64,000 nt of DNA. It comes from Argopecten irradians (Eukaryota > Mollusca > Bivalvia > Pectinida > Pectinidae). The DNA is taken from NCBI RefSeq assembly GCF_041381155.1, contig NC_091135.1, positions 69,738,418 through 69,802,417 on the forward strand. The letters run 5' to 3'. A model generated the notes under the pieces. It was not told the DNA's origin, ran no database searches, and saw only the letters and a program-made list of their open reading frames with translations. Position 1 is the stretch's first letter. Every line of letters starts with the position of its first letter. Position numbers and translations under genes: made by a program. Positions 36,201 to 51,200 of this stretch are shown here, one piece after another.

Positions 36201-39200
36201 CCTTTATTTCTACTTCTCCCCTCTCCTCAATGTTCTCACCTTTATATCTACTTCTCCCCTCTCCTCAATGTACTAACCTTTATTTCTACTTCTCCCCTCT
36301 CCTCAATGTTCTCACCTTTATATCTACTTCTCCCCTCTCCTCAATGTACTCACCTTTATATCTACTTCTCCCCTGTCCTCAATGTTCTCACCTTTATTTC
36401 TACTTCTCCCCTCTCCTCAATGTTCTCACGTTTATTTCTACTTCTCCCCTCTCCTCAATGTACTCACCTTTATTTCTACTTCTCCCCTCTCCTCAATGTA
36501 CTAACCTTTATTTCTACTTCTCCCCTCTCCTCAATGTACTCACCTTTATTTCTACTTCTCCCCTCTCCTCAATGTTCTCACCTTTATATCTACTTCTCCC
36601 CTCTCCTCAATGTTCTCACCTTTATTTCTACTTCTCCCCTCTCCTCAATGTACTCACCTTTATTTCTACTTCTCCCCTCTCCTCAATGTACTAACCTTTA
36701 TTTCTACTTCTCCCCTCTCCTCAATGTTCTCACCTTTATATCTACTTCTCCCCTCTCCTCAATGTTCTCACCTTTATATCTACTTCTCCCCTCTCCTCAA
36801 TGTTCTCACCTTTATTCTACTTCTCCCTCTCCTCAATGTTCTCACCTTTATTTCTACTTCTCCCCTCTCCTCAATGTTCTCACCTTTATTTCTACTTCTC
36901 CCCTCTCCTCAATGTTCTCACCTTTATATCTACTTCTCCCCTCTCCTCAATGTACTAACCTTTATTTCTACTTCTCCCCTCTCCTCAATGTTCTCACCTT
37001 TATTTCTACTTCTCCCCTCTCCTCAATGTTCTCACCTTTATTTCTACTTCTTCCCCTCTCCTCAATGTTCTCACCTTTATATCTACTTCTCCCCTCTCCT
37101 CAATGTACTCACCTTTATATCTACTTCTCCCCTCTCCTCAATGTTCTCACCTTTATTTCTACTTCTCCCCTCTCCTCAATGTTCTCACCTTTATTTCTAC
37201 TTCTCCCCTCTCCTCAATGTTCTCACCTTTATTTCTACTTTCCCCCTCTCCTCAATGTTTACTTTACCTTTATTTCTTTTCCCTCTCCTCAATGTACTAA
37301 CTTTATTTCTACTTCTCCCCTCTCCTCAATGTTCTCACCTTTATTTTACTTCTCCCCTCTCCTCAATGTTCTCACCTTTATTTCTACTTCTCCCCTCTCC
37401 TCAATGTACTAACCTTTATTTCTACTTCTCCCCTCTCCTCAATGTTCTCACCTTTATTTCTACTTCTCCCCTCTCCTCAATGTACTAACCTTTATTTCTA
37501 CTTCTCCCCTCTCCTCAATGTTCTCACCTTTATTTCTACTTCTCCCCTCTCCTCAATGTACTGACCTTCCTCTCCTCAATGTACTAACCTTTATTTCTAC
37601 TTCTCCCCTCTCCTCAATGTACTAACCTTTATTTCTACTTCTCCCCTCTCCTCAATGTACTCACCTTTATTTCTACTTCTCCCCTCTCCTCAATGTACTC
37701 ACCTTTATTTCTACTTCTCCCCTCTCTCCTCAATGTACTAACCTTTATATCTACTTCTCCCTCTCCTCAATGTACTAACCTTTATTTCTACTTTCTCCCC
37801 CTCTCCTCAATGTTCTCACCTTTATTTCTACTTCTCCCCTCTCCTCAATGTACTAACCTTTATTTCTACTTCTCCCCTCTCCTCAATGTACTCACCTTTA
37901 TTTCTACTTCTCCCCTCTCCTCAATGTTCTCACCTTTATTTCTACTTCTCCCCTCTCCTCAATGTACTCACCTTTATTTCTACTTCTCCCCTCTCCTCAA
38001 TGTACTAACCTTTATTTCTACTTCTCCCCTCTCCTCAATGTACTCACCTTTATTTCTACTTCTCCCCTCTCCTCAATGTACTCACCTTTATATTCTACTT
38101 CTCACCTCTCCTCAATGTACTCACCTTTATTTCTACTTCTCCTCTCTCCTCAATGTTCTCACCTTTATTTCTACTTCTCCCCTCTCCTCAATGTCTGACC
38201 TTTATCTACTTCTCCCCTCTCCTCAATGTCTACCTTTATTTCTACTTCTCCCCTCTCCTCAATGTACTAACCTTTATTTCTACTTCTCCCCTCTCCTCAA
38301 TGTACTCACCTTTATTTCTACTTCTCCCCTCTCCTCAATGTACTCACCTTTATTTCTACTTCTCCCTCTCCTCAATGTTCTCACCTTTTATTTCTACTTC
38401 TCCCTCTCCTCAATGTTCTCACCTTTATTTCTACTTCTCCCCTCTCCTCAATGTTCTCACCTTTATATCTACTTCTCCCCTCTCCTCAATGTAATAACCT
38501 TTATTTCTACTTCTCCCCTCTCCTCAATGTACTGACCTTTATATCTACTTCTCCCCTCTCCTCAATGTACTCACCTTTATTTCTACTTCTCCCCTCTCCT
38601 CAATGTACTAACCTTTATTTCTACTTCTCCCCTCTCCTCAATGTTCTCACCTTTATTTCTACTTCTCCCCTCTCCTCAATGTTCTCACCTTTATTTCTAC
38701 TTCTCCCCTCTCCTCAATGTACTCACCTTTATTTCTACTTCTCCCCTCTCCTCAATGTTCTCACCTTTATTTCTACTTCTCCCCTCTCCTCAATGTACTG
38801 ACCTTTATTTCTACTTCTCCCCCTCTCCTCAATGTTCTCACCTTTATATCTAAATCTCCCTCCCCTCTCTTCAATGTTCTCACCTTTATTTCTACTTCTC
38901 CCCTCTCCTCAATGTACTCACCTTTATATCTACTTCTCCCCTCTCCTCAATGTACTCACCTTTATTTCTACTTCTCCCCTCTCCTCAATGTTCTCACCTT
39001 TATATCTACTTCTCCCCTCTCCTCAATGTACTAACCTTTATTTCTACTTCTCCCCTCTCCTCAATGTTCTCACCTTTATTTCTACTTCTCCCCTCTCCTC
39101 AATGTACTCACCTTTATTTCTACTTCTCCCCTCTCCTCAATGTTCTCACCTTTATTTCTACTTCTCCCCTCTCCTCAATGTACTAACCTTTATTTCTACT

Positions 39201-42200
39201 TCTCCCCTCTCCTCAATGTTCTCACCTTTATTTCTACTTCTCCCCTCTCCTCAATGTTCTCACTTTATTTTACTTTTTCTACTTCTCCCCTCTCCTCAAT
39301 GTTCTCACCTTTATTTCTACTTCTCCCCTCTCCTCAATGTACTAACCTTTATTTCTACTTCTCCCCTCTCCTCAATGTTCTCACCTTTATTTCTACTTCT
39401 CCCCTCTCCTCAATGTTCTCACCTTTATTTCTACTTCTCCCCTCTCCTCAATGTACTCACCTTTATTTCTACTTCTCCCCTCTCCTCAATGTTCTCACCT
39501 TTATTTCTACTTCTCCCCTCTCCTCAATGTTCTCACCTTTATTTCTACTTCTCCCCTCTCCTCAATGTTCTCACCTTTATTTCTACTTCTCCCCTCTCCT
39601 CAATGTTCTCACCTTTATTTCTACTTCTCCCCTCTCCTCAATGTTCTCACCTTTATTTCTACTTCTACTTCTCCCCTCTCCTCAATGTTCTCACCTTTAT
39701 TTCTACTTCTCCCTCTCCTCAATGTACTAACCTTTATTTCTACTTCTCCCCTCTCCTCAATGTACTAACCTTTATTTCTACTTCTCCCCTCTCCTCAATG
39801 TACTCACCTTTATTTCTACTTCTCCCCTCTCCTCAATGTACTCACCTTTATATCTACTTCTCCCCTCTCCTCAATGTACTAACCTTTATTTCTACTTCTC
39901 CCCTCTCCTCAATGTACTCACCTTTATTTCTACTTCTCCCCTCTCCTCAATGTACTAACCTTTATTTCTACTTCTCCCCTCTCCTCAATGTTCTCACCTT
40001 TATATCTACTTCTCCCCTCTCCTCAATGTACTAACCTTTATTTCTACTTCTCCCCTCTCCTCAATGTTCTCACCTTTATTTCTACTTCTCCCCTCTCCTC
40101 AATGTACTCACCTTTATTTCTACTTCTCCCCTCTCCTCAATGTACTCACCTTTATATCTACTTCTCCCCTCTCCTCAATGTACTCACCTTTATTTCTACT
40201 TCTCCCCTCTCCTCAATGTTCTCACCTTTATTTCTACTTCTCCCCTCTCCTCAATGTTACTCACCTTTATTTCTACTTCTCCCCTCTCCTCAATGTACTC
40301 ACCTTTATTTCTACTTCTCCCTCTCCTCAATGTTCTCACCTTTATTTCTACTTCTCCCCTCTCAATGTTAACCTTTATTTCTACTTCTCCCTCTCCTCAA
40401 TGTTTCACCTTTATTTCTACTTCTCCCCTCTCCTCAATGTACTCACCTTTATTTCTACTTCTCCCCTCTCCTCAATGTTACTCACCTTTATTTCTACTTC
40501 TCCCCTCTCTCAATGTTCTCACCTTTATTTCTACTTCTCCCCTCTCCTCAATGTTCTCACCTTTATTTCTACTTCTCCCCTCTCCTCAATGTACTAACCT
40601 TTATTTCTACTTCTCCCCTCTCCTCAATGTTCTACCTTTATTTCTACTTCTCCCCTCTCCTCAATGTTTCTAACCTTTATTTCTACTTCTCCCCTCTCCT
40701 CAATGTTACTCAACCTTTATTTCTACTTCTCCCCTCTCCTCAATGTTCTCACCTTTATTTCTACTTCTCCCCCTCTCCTCAATGTCTAACCTTTATTTCT
40801 ACTTCTCCCCTCTCCTCAATGTTCTAACCTTTATTTCTACTTCTCCCCTCTCCTCAATGTTCTCACCTTTATTTCTACTTCTCCCCTCTCCTCAATGTTC
40901 TCACCTTTATTTCTACTTCTCCCCTCTCCTCAATGTACTCACCTTTATTTCTACTTCTCCCCTCTCCTCAATGTTCTCACCTTTATTTCTACTTCTCCCC
41001 TCTCCTCAATGTCTCACCTTTATTTCTACTTCTCCCCTCTCCTCAATGTACTAACCTTTATTCTACTTCTCCCCTCTCCTCAATGTACTCACCTTTATAT
41101 CTACTTCTCCCCTCTCCTCAATGTACTAACCTTTATTTCTACTTCTCCCCTCTCCTCAATGTACTAACCTTTATTTCTACTTCTCCCCTCTCCTCAATGT
41201 TCTCACCTTTATTTCTACTTCTCCCCTCTCCTCCAATGTTACTTCACCTTTATTTCTACTTCTCCCCTCTCCTCAATGTACTGACCTTTATTTCTACTTC
41301 TCCCCCCTCTCCTCAATGTTCTCACCTTTATTTCTACTTCTCCCCTCTCCTCAATGTACTCTCACCTTTATTTCTACTTCTCCCCTCTCCTCAATGTACT
41401 AACCTTTATTTCTACTTCTCCCCTCTCCTCAATGTTCTCACCTTTATTTCTACTTCTCCCCTCTCCTCAATGTTCTCACCTTTATTTCTACTTCTCCCCT
41501 CTCCTCAATGTTCTCACCTTTATTTCTACTTCTCCCCTCTCCTCAATGTACTGAACCTTTTATTTCTACTTCTCCCTTCCTCTCTCCCTCAATATTCTCA
41601 CCTTTATTTCTACTTCTCCCCTCTCCTCAATGTACTAACCTTTATTTCTACTTTCTCCCCTCTCCTCAATGTACTCACCTTTATTTCTACTTCTCTCCTC
41701 TCCTCAATGTACTAACCTTTATTTCTACTTCTCCCCTCTCCTCAATGTTCTCACCTTTATTTCTACTTCTCCCCTCTCCTCAATGTCTCACCTTTATTTC
41801 TACCTCTCTCTACTTCTCCCATAGTATTCTGACCTTCCCTCCTCAATGTACTAACCTTTATTTCTACTTCTCCCCTCTCCTCAATGTTCTCACCTTTATT
41901 TCTACTTCTCCCCTCTCCTCAATGTTCTCACCTTTATTTCTACTTCTCCCCTCTCCTCAATGTACTAACCTTTATTTCTACTTCTCCCCTCTCCTCAATG
42001 TTCTCACCTTTATTTCTACTTCTCCCCTCTCCTCAATGTACTCACCTTTATTTCTACTTCTCCCCTCTCCTCAATGTACTCACCTTTATTTCTACTTCTC
42101 CCCTCTCCTCAATGTTACTCACCTTTATTTCTACTTCTTCTCCCCTCTCCTCAATGTTCTCACCTTTATTTCTACTTCTCCCCTCTCCTCAATGTTCTCA

Positions 42201-45200
42201 CACCTTTATTACCTACTTCTTCCCTCTCCTCAATGTTCTCACCTTTATTTCTACTTCTCCCTCTCCTCAATGTTCTACACCTTTATTCTACTTCTCCCCT
42301 CTCCTCAATGTACTAACCTTTATTTATCTACTTCTCCCCCTCTCCTCAAAGTAATCACCTTTATTTCTACTTCTCCCCTCTCCTCAATGTACTGACCTTC
42401 CTCTCCTCTATGTACAAACCTTTATTTCTACTTCTCCCCTCTCCTCAATGTACTAACCTTTATTTCTACTTCTCCCCTCTCCTCAATGTACTCACCTTTA
42501 TTTCTACTTCTCCCCTCTCCTCAATGTACTCACCTTTATTTCTACTTCTCCCCTCCTTCAATGTTCTCACCTTTATTTCTACTTCTCTCCCCTCTCCTCA
42601 ATGTACTCGACCTTTATTTCTACTTTCTCCCCTCTCCTCAATGTACTAACCTTTATTTTCTACTTCTCCCCTCTCCTCAATGTACTAACCTTTATTTCTA
42701 CTTCTCCCCTCTCCTCAATGTTCTCACTTCATTTCTACTTCTTCCCCTCTACCTACTACCTTTATTTCTACTTCTCCCCTCTCCTCAATGTACTAACCTT
42801 TATTTCTACTTCTCCCCTCTCCTCAATGTACTCACCTTTATTTCTACTTCTTCTCCCCTCTCCTCAATGTTCTCACCTTTATTTCTACTTCTCCCCTCTC
42901 CTCAATGTTCTCACCTTTATATCTACTTCTCCCCTCTCCTCAATGTACTAACCTTTATTTCTACTTCTCCCCTCTCCTCAATGTACTGACCTTTATTTCT
43001 ACTTCTCCCCTCTCCTCAATGTTCTCACCTTTATTTCTACTTCTCCCCTCTCCTCAATGTACTAACCTTTATTTCTACTTCTCCCCTCTCCTCAATGTAC
43101 TCACCTTTATTTCTACTTCTCCCCTCTCCTCAATGTACTAACCTTTATTTCTACTTCTCCCCTCTCCTCAATGTACTAACCTTTATATCTACTTCTCCCC
43201 TCTCCTCAATGTACTAACCTTTATTTCTACCTACTTCTCCCCTCTCCTCAATGTACTAACCTTTATATTTCTACTTCTCCCCTCTCCTCAATGTACTAAC
43301 CTTTATTTCTACTTCTCCCCTCTCCTCAATGTACTAACCTTTATTTCTACTTCTCCCCTCTCCTCAATGTACTAACCTTTATTTCTACTTCTCCCCTCTC
43401 CTCAATGTACTGACCTTTATTTCTACTTCTCCCCTCTCCTCAATGTACTAACCTTTATTTCTACTTCTCCCCTCTCCTCAATGTACTAACCTTTATTTCT
43501 ACTTCTCCCCTCTCCTCAATGTACTAACCTTTATTTCTACTTCTCCCCTCTCCTCAATGTTCTCACCTTTATTTCTACTTCTCCCCTCTCCTCAATGTAT
43601 TCTACCTTTATTTCTACTTCTCCCCTCTCCTCAATGTACTGACCTTTATTTCTACTTCTCCCCTCTCCTCAATGTTCTCACCTTTATTTCTACTTCTCCC
43701 CTCTCCTCAATGTTCTAACCTTTATTTCTACTTCTCCCCTCTCCTCAATGTACTAACCTTTATTTCTACTTCTCCCCTCTCCTCAATGTACTCACCTTTA
43801 TTTCTACTTCTCCCCTTCCTCAATGTACTAACCTTTATTTCTACTTCTCCCCTCTCTCCTCAATGTTACTCTACCTCATGTTACTTTATTTCTACTTCTC
43901 CCTCTCCTCAATGTACTGACCTTTATTTCTACTTCTCCCCTCTCCTCAATGTACTAACCTTTATTTCTACTTCTCCCCTCTCCTCAATGTTCTCACCTTT
44001 ATTTCTACTTCTCCCCTCTCCTCAATGTTCTCACCTTTATTTCTACTTCTCCCCTCTCCTCAATGTACTCACCTTTATTTCTACTTCTCCCCTCTCCTCA
44101 ATGTACTCACCTTTATTTCTACTTCTCCCCTCTCCTCAATGTACTAACCTTTATTTCTACTTCTCCCCTCTCCTCAATGTTCTCACCTTTATATCTACTT
44201 CTCCCCTCTCCTCAATGTACTAACCTTTATTTCTACTTCTCCCCTCTCCTCTATGTACTAACCTTTATTTCTACTTCTCCCCTTTCCTCAATGTACTAAC
44301 CTTTATTTCTACCTCTCTCTCCTCTCTCAATGTAGTACTGACCTTTATATCTACTTCACCCCTCTCCTCAATGTTCTCAACTTTATTCTACTTCTCCCCT
44401 CTCCTCAATGTACTAACCTTTATTTCTACTTCTCCCCTCTCCTCAATGTTCTCACCTTTATTTCTACTTCTCCCCTCTCCTCAATGTACTAACCTTTATT
44501 TCTACTTCTCCCCTCTCCTCAATGTTCTAACCTTTATTTCTACTTCTCCCCTCTCCTCAATGTACTAACCTTTATTTCTACTTCTCCCCCTCTCCTCAAT
44601 GTACTAACCTTTATTTCTACTTCTCCCCTCTCTCCTCAATGTACTAACCTTTATATCTACTTCTCCCCTCTCCTCAATGTACTAACCTTTATTTCTACTT
44701 CTCCCCTCTCCTCAATGTTCTCACCTTTATTTCTACTTTCTCCCCTCTCCTCAATGTACTAACCTTTATTTCTACTTCTCCCCTCTCCTCAATGTACTAA
44801 CCTTTATTTCTACTTCTCCCCTCTCCTCAATGTTCTAACCTTTATTTCTACTTCTCCCCTCTCCTCAATGTACTGACCTTTATTTCTACTTCTCCCCTCT
44901 CCTCAATGTACTAACCTTTATTTCTACTTCTCTCCCCTCTCCTCAATGTACTAACCTTTATTCTACTTCTCCCCTCTCCTCAATGTACAACCTTTATTTC
45001 TACTTCTCCCCTCTCCTCAATGTACTAACCTTTATTTCTACTTCTCCCCTCTCCTCAATGTACTACCTTTATTTCACTTACCCCTCTCCTCAATTACTAC
45101 CTTTATTTCTACTTCTCCCCTCTCCTCAATGTTCTCACCTTTATTTCTACTTCTCCCCTCTCCTCATGTTCTACCTTTATATTCTACTTCTCCCCTCTCC

Positions 45201-48200
45201 TCAATGTACTAACCTTTATTTCTACTTCTCCCCCTCTCCTCAATGTACTTCTCACCTTTATTTCTACTTCTCCCCTCTCCTCAATGTTACTAACCTTTTA
45301 TTTCTACTTCTCCCCTCCTCTCCTCAATGTACTAACCTTTATTTCTACTTCTCCCCTCTCCTCAATGTACTCACCTTTATTTCTACTTCTCCCCTCTCCT
45401 CAATGTACTAACCTTTATATCTACTTCTCCCCTCTCCTCAATGTACTAACCTTTATTCTACTTCTCCTCCTCTCCTCAATGTACTAACCTTTATTTCTAC
45501 TTCTCTCCCTCTCCTCAATGTTCTCACCTTTATTTCTACTTCTCCCCTCTCCTCAATGTTCTCACCTTTATTTCTACTTCTCCCCTCTCCTCAATGTACT
45601 AACCTTTATTTCTACTTCTCCCCTCTCCTCAATGTTCTCACCTTTATATTTCTACTTCTCCCCTCTCCTCAATGTTCTCACCTTTATTTCTACTTCTCCC
45701 CTCTCCTCAATGTACTAACCTTTATTTCTACTTCTCCCCTCTCCTCAATGTTCTCACCTTTATTTCTACTTCTCCCCTCTCCTCAATGTACTAACCTTTA
45801 TTTCTACTTCTCCCCTCTCCTCAATGTACTAACCTTTATTTCTACTTCTCCCCTCTCCTCAATGTACTAACCTTTATTTCTACTTCTCCCCTCTCCTCTA
45901 TGTACTAACCTTTATTTCTACTTCTCCCCTCTCCTCAATGTACTAACCTTTATTTCTACTTCTCCCCTCTCCTCAATGTACTGACCTTTATTTCTACTTC
46001 TCCCCTCTCCTCAATGTACTAACCTTTATTTCTACTTCTCCCCCTCTCCTCAATGTACTAACCTTTATTTCTACTTCTCCCCTCTCCTCAATGTACTAAC
46101 CTTTATTTCTACTTCTCCCCTCTCCTCAATGTTCTCACCTTTATATCTACTTCTCCCCTCTCCTCAATGTACTAACCTTTATTTCTACTTCTCCCCTCTC
46201 CTCAATGTTCTCACCTTTATATCTACTTCTCCCCTCTCCTCTATGTACTAACCTTTATTTCTACTTCTCCCCTCTCCTCAATGTACTAACCTTTATTTCT
46301 ACTTCTCCCCTCTCCTCAATGTACTGACCTTTATTTCTACTTCTCCCCTCTCCTCAATGTACTAACCTTTATATCTACTTCTCCCCTCTCCTCAATGTAC
46401 TGACCTTTATTTCTACTTCTCCCCTCTCCTCAATGTACTAACCTTTATTTCTACTTCTCCCCTCTCCTCAATGTACTAACCTTTATTTCTACTTCTCCCC
46501 TCTCCTCAATGTACTCACCTTTATATCTACTTCTCCCCTCTCCTCAATGTTCTCACCTTTATTTCTACTTCTCCCCTCTCCTCAATGTTCTCACATTTAT
46601 ATCTACTTCTCCCCTCTCCTCAATGTACTAACCTTTATTTCTACTTCTCCCCTCTCCTCAATGTTCTCACCTTTATTTCTACTTCTCCCCTCTCCTCAAT
46701 GTACTAACCTTTATTTCTACTTCTCCCCTCTCCTCAATGTACTCACCTTTATATCTACTTCTCCCTCTCCTCAATGTACTAACCTTTATTTCTACTTCTC
46801 CCCTCTCCTCAATGTACTAACCTTTATTTCTACTTCTCCCCTCTCCTCAATGTTCTCACCTTTATTTCTACTTCTCCCCTCTCCTCAATGTACTAACCTT
46901 TATATTTATTTCCTCCACATTGTATTACTTTATTTCTACTTCTCCCCTCTCCTCAATGTACTAACCTTTATTTCTACTTCTCCCCTCTCCTCAATGTTCT
47001 CACCTTTATATCTACTTCTCCCCTCTCCTCAATGTACTAACCTTTATTTCTACTTCTCCCCTCTCCTCAATGTACTAACCTTTATATCTACTTCTCCCTC
47101 TCCTCAATGTACTAACCTTTATTTCTACTTCTCCCCTCTCCTCAATGTACTGACCTTTATTTCTACTTCTCCCCTCTCCTCAATGTTCTTACCTTTATTT
47201 CTACTTCTCCCCTCTCCTCAATGTTCTCACCTTTATTTCTACTTCTCCCCTCTCCTCAATGTACTCACCTTTATTTCTACTTCTCCCCTCTCCTCAATGT
47301 TCTCACCTTTATTTCTACTTCTCCCCTCTCCTCAATGTACTAACCTTTATTTCTACTTCTCCCCTCTCCTCAATGTACTAACCTTTATGTTCTACCTACT
47401 TCTCCCCTCTCCACAATGTTCTCACCTTTTATTATCTACTTCTCCCTCTCCTCAATGTACTAACCTTTATATCTACTTCTCCCCTCTCCTCAATGTACTA
47501 ACCTTTATTTCTACTTCTCCCCTCTCCTCAATGTACTCACCTTTATATCTACTTCTCCCCTCTCCTCAATGTACTAACCTTTATTTCTACTTCTCCCCTC
47601 TCCTCAATGTTCTCACCTTTATATCTACTTCTCCCCTCTCCTCAATGTACTAACCTTTATTTCTACTTCTCCCCTCTCCTCAATGTACTGACCTTTATTT
47701 CTACTTCTCCCCTCTCCTCAATGTACTAACCTTTATTTCTACTTCTCCCCTCTCCTCAATGTACTAACCTTTTATTTCTACTTCTCCCCTCTCCTCAATG
47801 TACTAACCTTTATTTCTACTTCTCCCCTCTCCTCAATGTACTAACCTTTATTTCTACTTCTCCCCTCTCCTCAATGTACTGAACTTTATTTCTACTTCTC
47901 CCTCTCCTCAATGTACTAACCTTTATTTCTACTTCTCCCCTCTCCTCAATGTACTACCTTTTATTTCTACTTCTCCCCTCTCCTCAATGTACTAACCTTT
48001 ATTTCTACTTCTCCCCTCTCCTCAATGTTCTAACCTTTATTTCTACTTCTCCCCTCTCCTCAATGTTCTCACCTTTATTTCTACTTCTCCCCTCTCCTCA
48101 ATGTACTAACCTTTATTTCTACTTCTCCCCTCTCCTCAATGTACTAACCTTTATATCTACTTCTCCCTCTCCTCAATGTACTAACCTTTATTTCTACTTC

Positions 48201-51200
48201 TCCCCTCTCCTCAATGTACTAACCTTTATTTCTACTTCTCCCCTCTCCTCAATGTACTAACCTTTATTTCTACTTCTCCCCTCTCCTCAATGTACTAACC
48301 TTTATTTCTACTTCTCCCTCTCCTCAATGTACTAACCTTTAATCTACTTCTCCCCTCTCCTCAATGTTCTCACCTTTATATCTACTTCTCCCCTCTCCTC
48401 AATGTTCTCACCTTTATATCTACTTCTCCCCTCTCCTCAATGTTCTCACCTTTATATCTACTTCTCCCCTCTCCTCAATGTTCTAACCTTTATTTCTACT
48501 TCTCCCCTCTCCTCAATGTACTAACCTTTATTTCTACTTCTCCCCTCTCCTCAATGTACTAACCTTTATTTCTACTTCTCCCCTCTCCTCAATGTACTAA
48601 CCTTTATTTCTACTTCTCCCCTCTCCTCAATGTACTAACCTTTATATCTACTTCTCCCCTCTCCTCAATGTTCAACCTTTATTTCTACTTCTCCCCCTCT
48701 CCTCAATGTTCTAACCTTTATTTCTACTTCTCCCCTCTCCTCAATGTACTAACCTTTATTTCTACTTCTCCCCTCTCCTCAATGTTCTACCTTTATTTCT
48801 ACTTCTCCCCTCTCCTCAATGTTCTCACCTTTATTTCTACTTCTCCCCTCTCCTCAATGTTCTAACCTTTATTTCTACTTCTCCCCTCTCCTCAATGTCT
48901 AACCTTTATTTCTACTTCTCCCCTCTCCTCAATGTACTAACCTTTATTTCTACTTCTCCCCTCTCCTCAATGTACTAACCTTTATTTCTACTTCTCCCCT
49001 CTCCTCAATGTACTAACCTTTATTTCTACTTCTCCCCTCTCCTCAATGTACTGACCTTTATATCTACTTCTCCCCTCTCCTCAATGTTCTCACCTTTATT
49101 TCTACTTCTCCCCTCTCCTCAATGTACTGACCTTTATTTCTACTTCTCCCCTCTCCTCAATGTACTCACCTTTATTTCTACTTCTCCCCTCTCCTCAATG
49201 TACTAACCTTTATTTCTACTTCTCCCCTCTCCTCAATGTACTGACCTTTATTTCTACTTCTCCCCTCTCCTCAATGTACTGACCTTTATTTCTACTTCTC
49301 CCTCTCCTCAATGTACTAACCTTTATTTCTACTTCTCCCCTCTCCTCAATGTTACCTTTATTCTACTTCTCCCTTCCTCATGTACTAACCTTTATTTCTA
49401 CTTCTCCCCTCTCCTCAATGTTCTCACCTTTATTTCTACTTCTCCCCTCTCCTCAATGTACTAACCTTTATTTCTACTTCTCCCCTCTCCTCAATGTACT
49501 AACCTTTATTTCTACTTCTCCCCTCTCCTCAATGTTCTCACCTTTATTTCTACTTCTCCCCTCTCCTCAATGTACTAACCTTTATTTCTACTTCTCCCCT
49601 CTCCTCAATGTTCTCACCTTTATATCTACTTCTCCCCTCTCCTCAATGTTCTCACCTTTATTTCTACTTCTCCCCTCTCCTCAATGTACTAACCTTTATT
49701 TCTACTTCTCCCCTCTCCTCAATGTTCTAACTTTATTTCTACTTCTCCCCTCTCCTCAATGTACTAACCTTTATTTCTACTTCTCCCCTCTCCTCAATGT
49801 ACAACCTTTATTTCTACTTCTCCCCTCTCCTCAATGTACTAACCTTTATTTCTACTTCTCCCCTCTCCTCAATGTTCTCACCTTTATTTCTACTTCTCCC
49901 CTCTCCTCAATGTACTGACCTTTATTTCTACTTCTCCCCTCTCCTCAATGTACTAACCTTTATTTCTACTTCTCCCCTCTCCTCAATGTACTAACCTTTA
50001 TTTCTACTTCTCCCCTCTCCTCAATGTACTAACCTTTATTTCTACTTCTCCCCTCTCCTCAATGTACTGACCTTTATATCTACTTCTCCCCTCTCCTCAA
50101 TGTATTAACCTTTATTTCTACTTCTCCCCTCTCCTCAATGTACTAACCTTTATTTCTACTTCTCCCCTCTCCTCAATGTACTAACCTTTATTTCTACTTC
50201 TCCCCTCTCCTCAATGTTCTCACCTTTATATCTACTTCTCCCCTCTCCTCAATGTACTAACCTTTATTTCTACTTCTCCCCTCTCCTCAATGTACTGACC
50301 TTTATATCTACTTCTCCCCTCTCCTCAATGTACTAACCTTTATTTCTACTTCTCCCCTCTCCTCATTATGTACTACCTTTATTTCTACTTCTCCCCTCTC
50401 CTCAATGTACTACACCTTTATTTCTACTTCTCCCCTCTCCTCAATGTACTAACCTTTATTTCTACTTCTCCCCTCTCCTCAATGTACTGACCTTTATATC
50501 TACTTCTCCCCTCTCCTCAATGTATAACCTTTATTTCTACTTCTCCCCTCTCCTCAATGTACTAACCTTTATTTCTACTTCTCCCCTCTCCTCAATGTAC
50601 TAACCTTTATTCTACTTCTCCCCTCTCCTCAATGTACTAACCTTTATTTTCTACTTCTCCCCTCTCCTCAATGTTCTCACCTTTATATCTACTTCTCCCC
50701 TCTCCTCAATGTACTGACCTTTATTTCTACTTCTCCCCTCTCCTCAATGTACTAACCTTTATATCTACTTCTCCCCTCTCCTCAATGTACTCACCTTTAT
50801 ATCTACTTCTTCCCTCTCCTCAATGTACTAACCTTTATATCTACTTCTCCCCTCTCCTCAATGTACTAACCTTTATTTCTACTTCTCCCCTCTCCTCAAT
50901 GTTCTCACCTTTATATCTACTTCTCCCCTCTCCTCAATGTACTAACCTTTATTTCTACTTCTCCCCTCTCCTCAATGTACTAACCTTTATTTCTACTTCT
51001 CCCCTCTCCTCAATGTACTAACCTTTATTTCTACTTCTCCCCTCTCCTCAATGTTACTCACCTTTATTTCTACTTCTCCCCTCTCCTCAATGTACTAACC
51101 TTTATTTCTACTTCTCCCCTCTCCTCAATGTACTAACCTTTATATCTACTTCTCCCCTCTCCTCAATGTACTAACCTTTATTTCTACTTCTCCCCTCTCC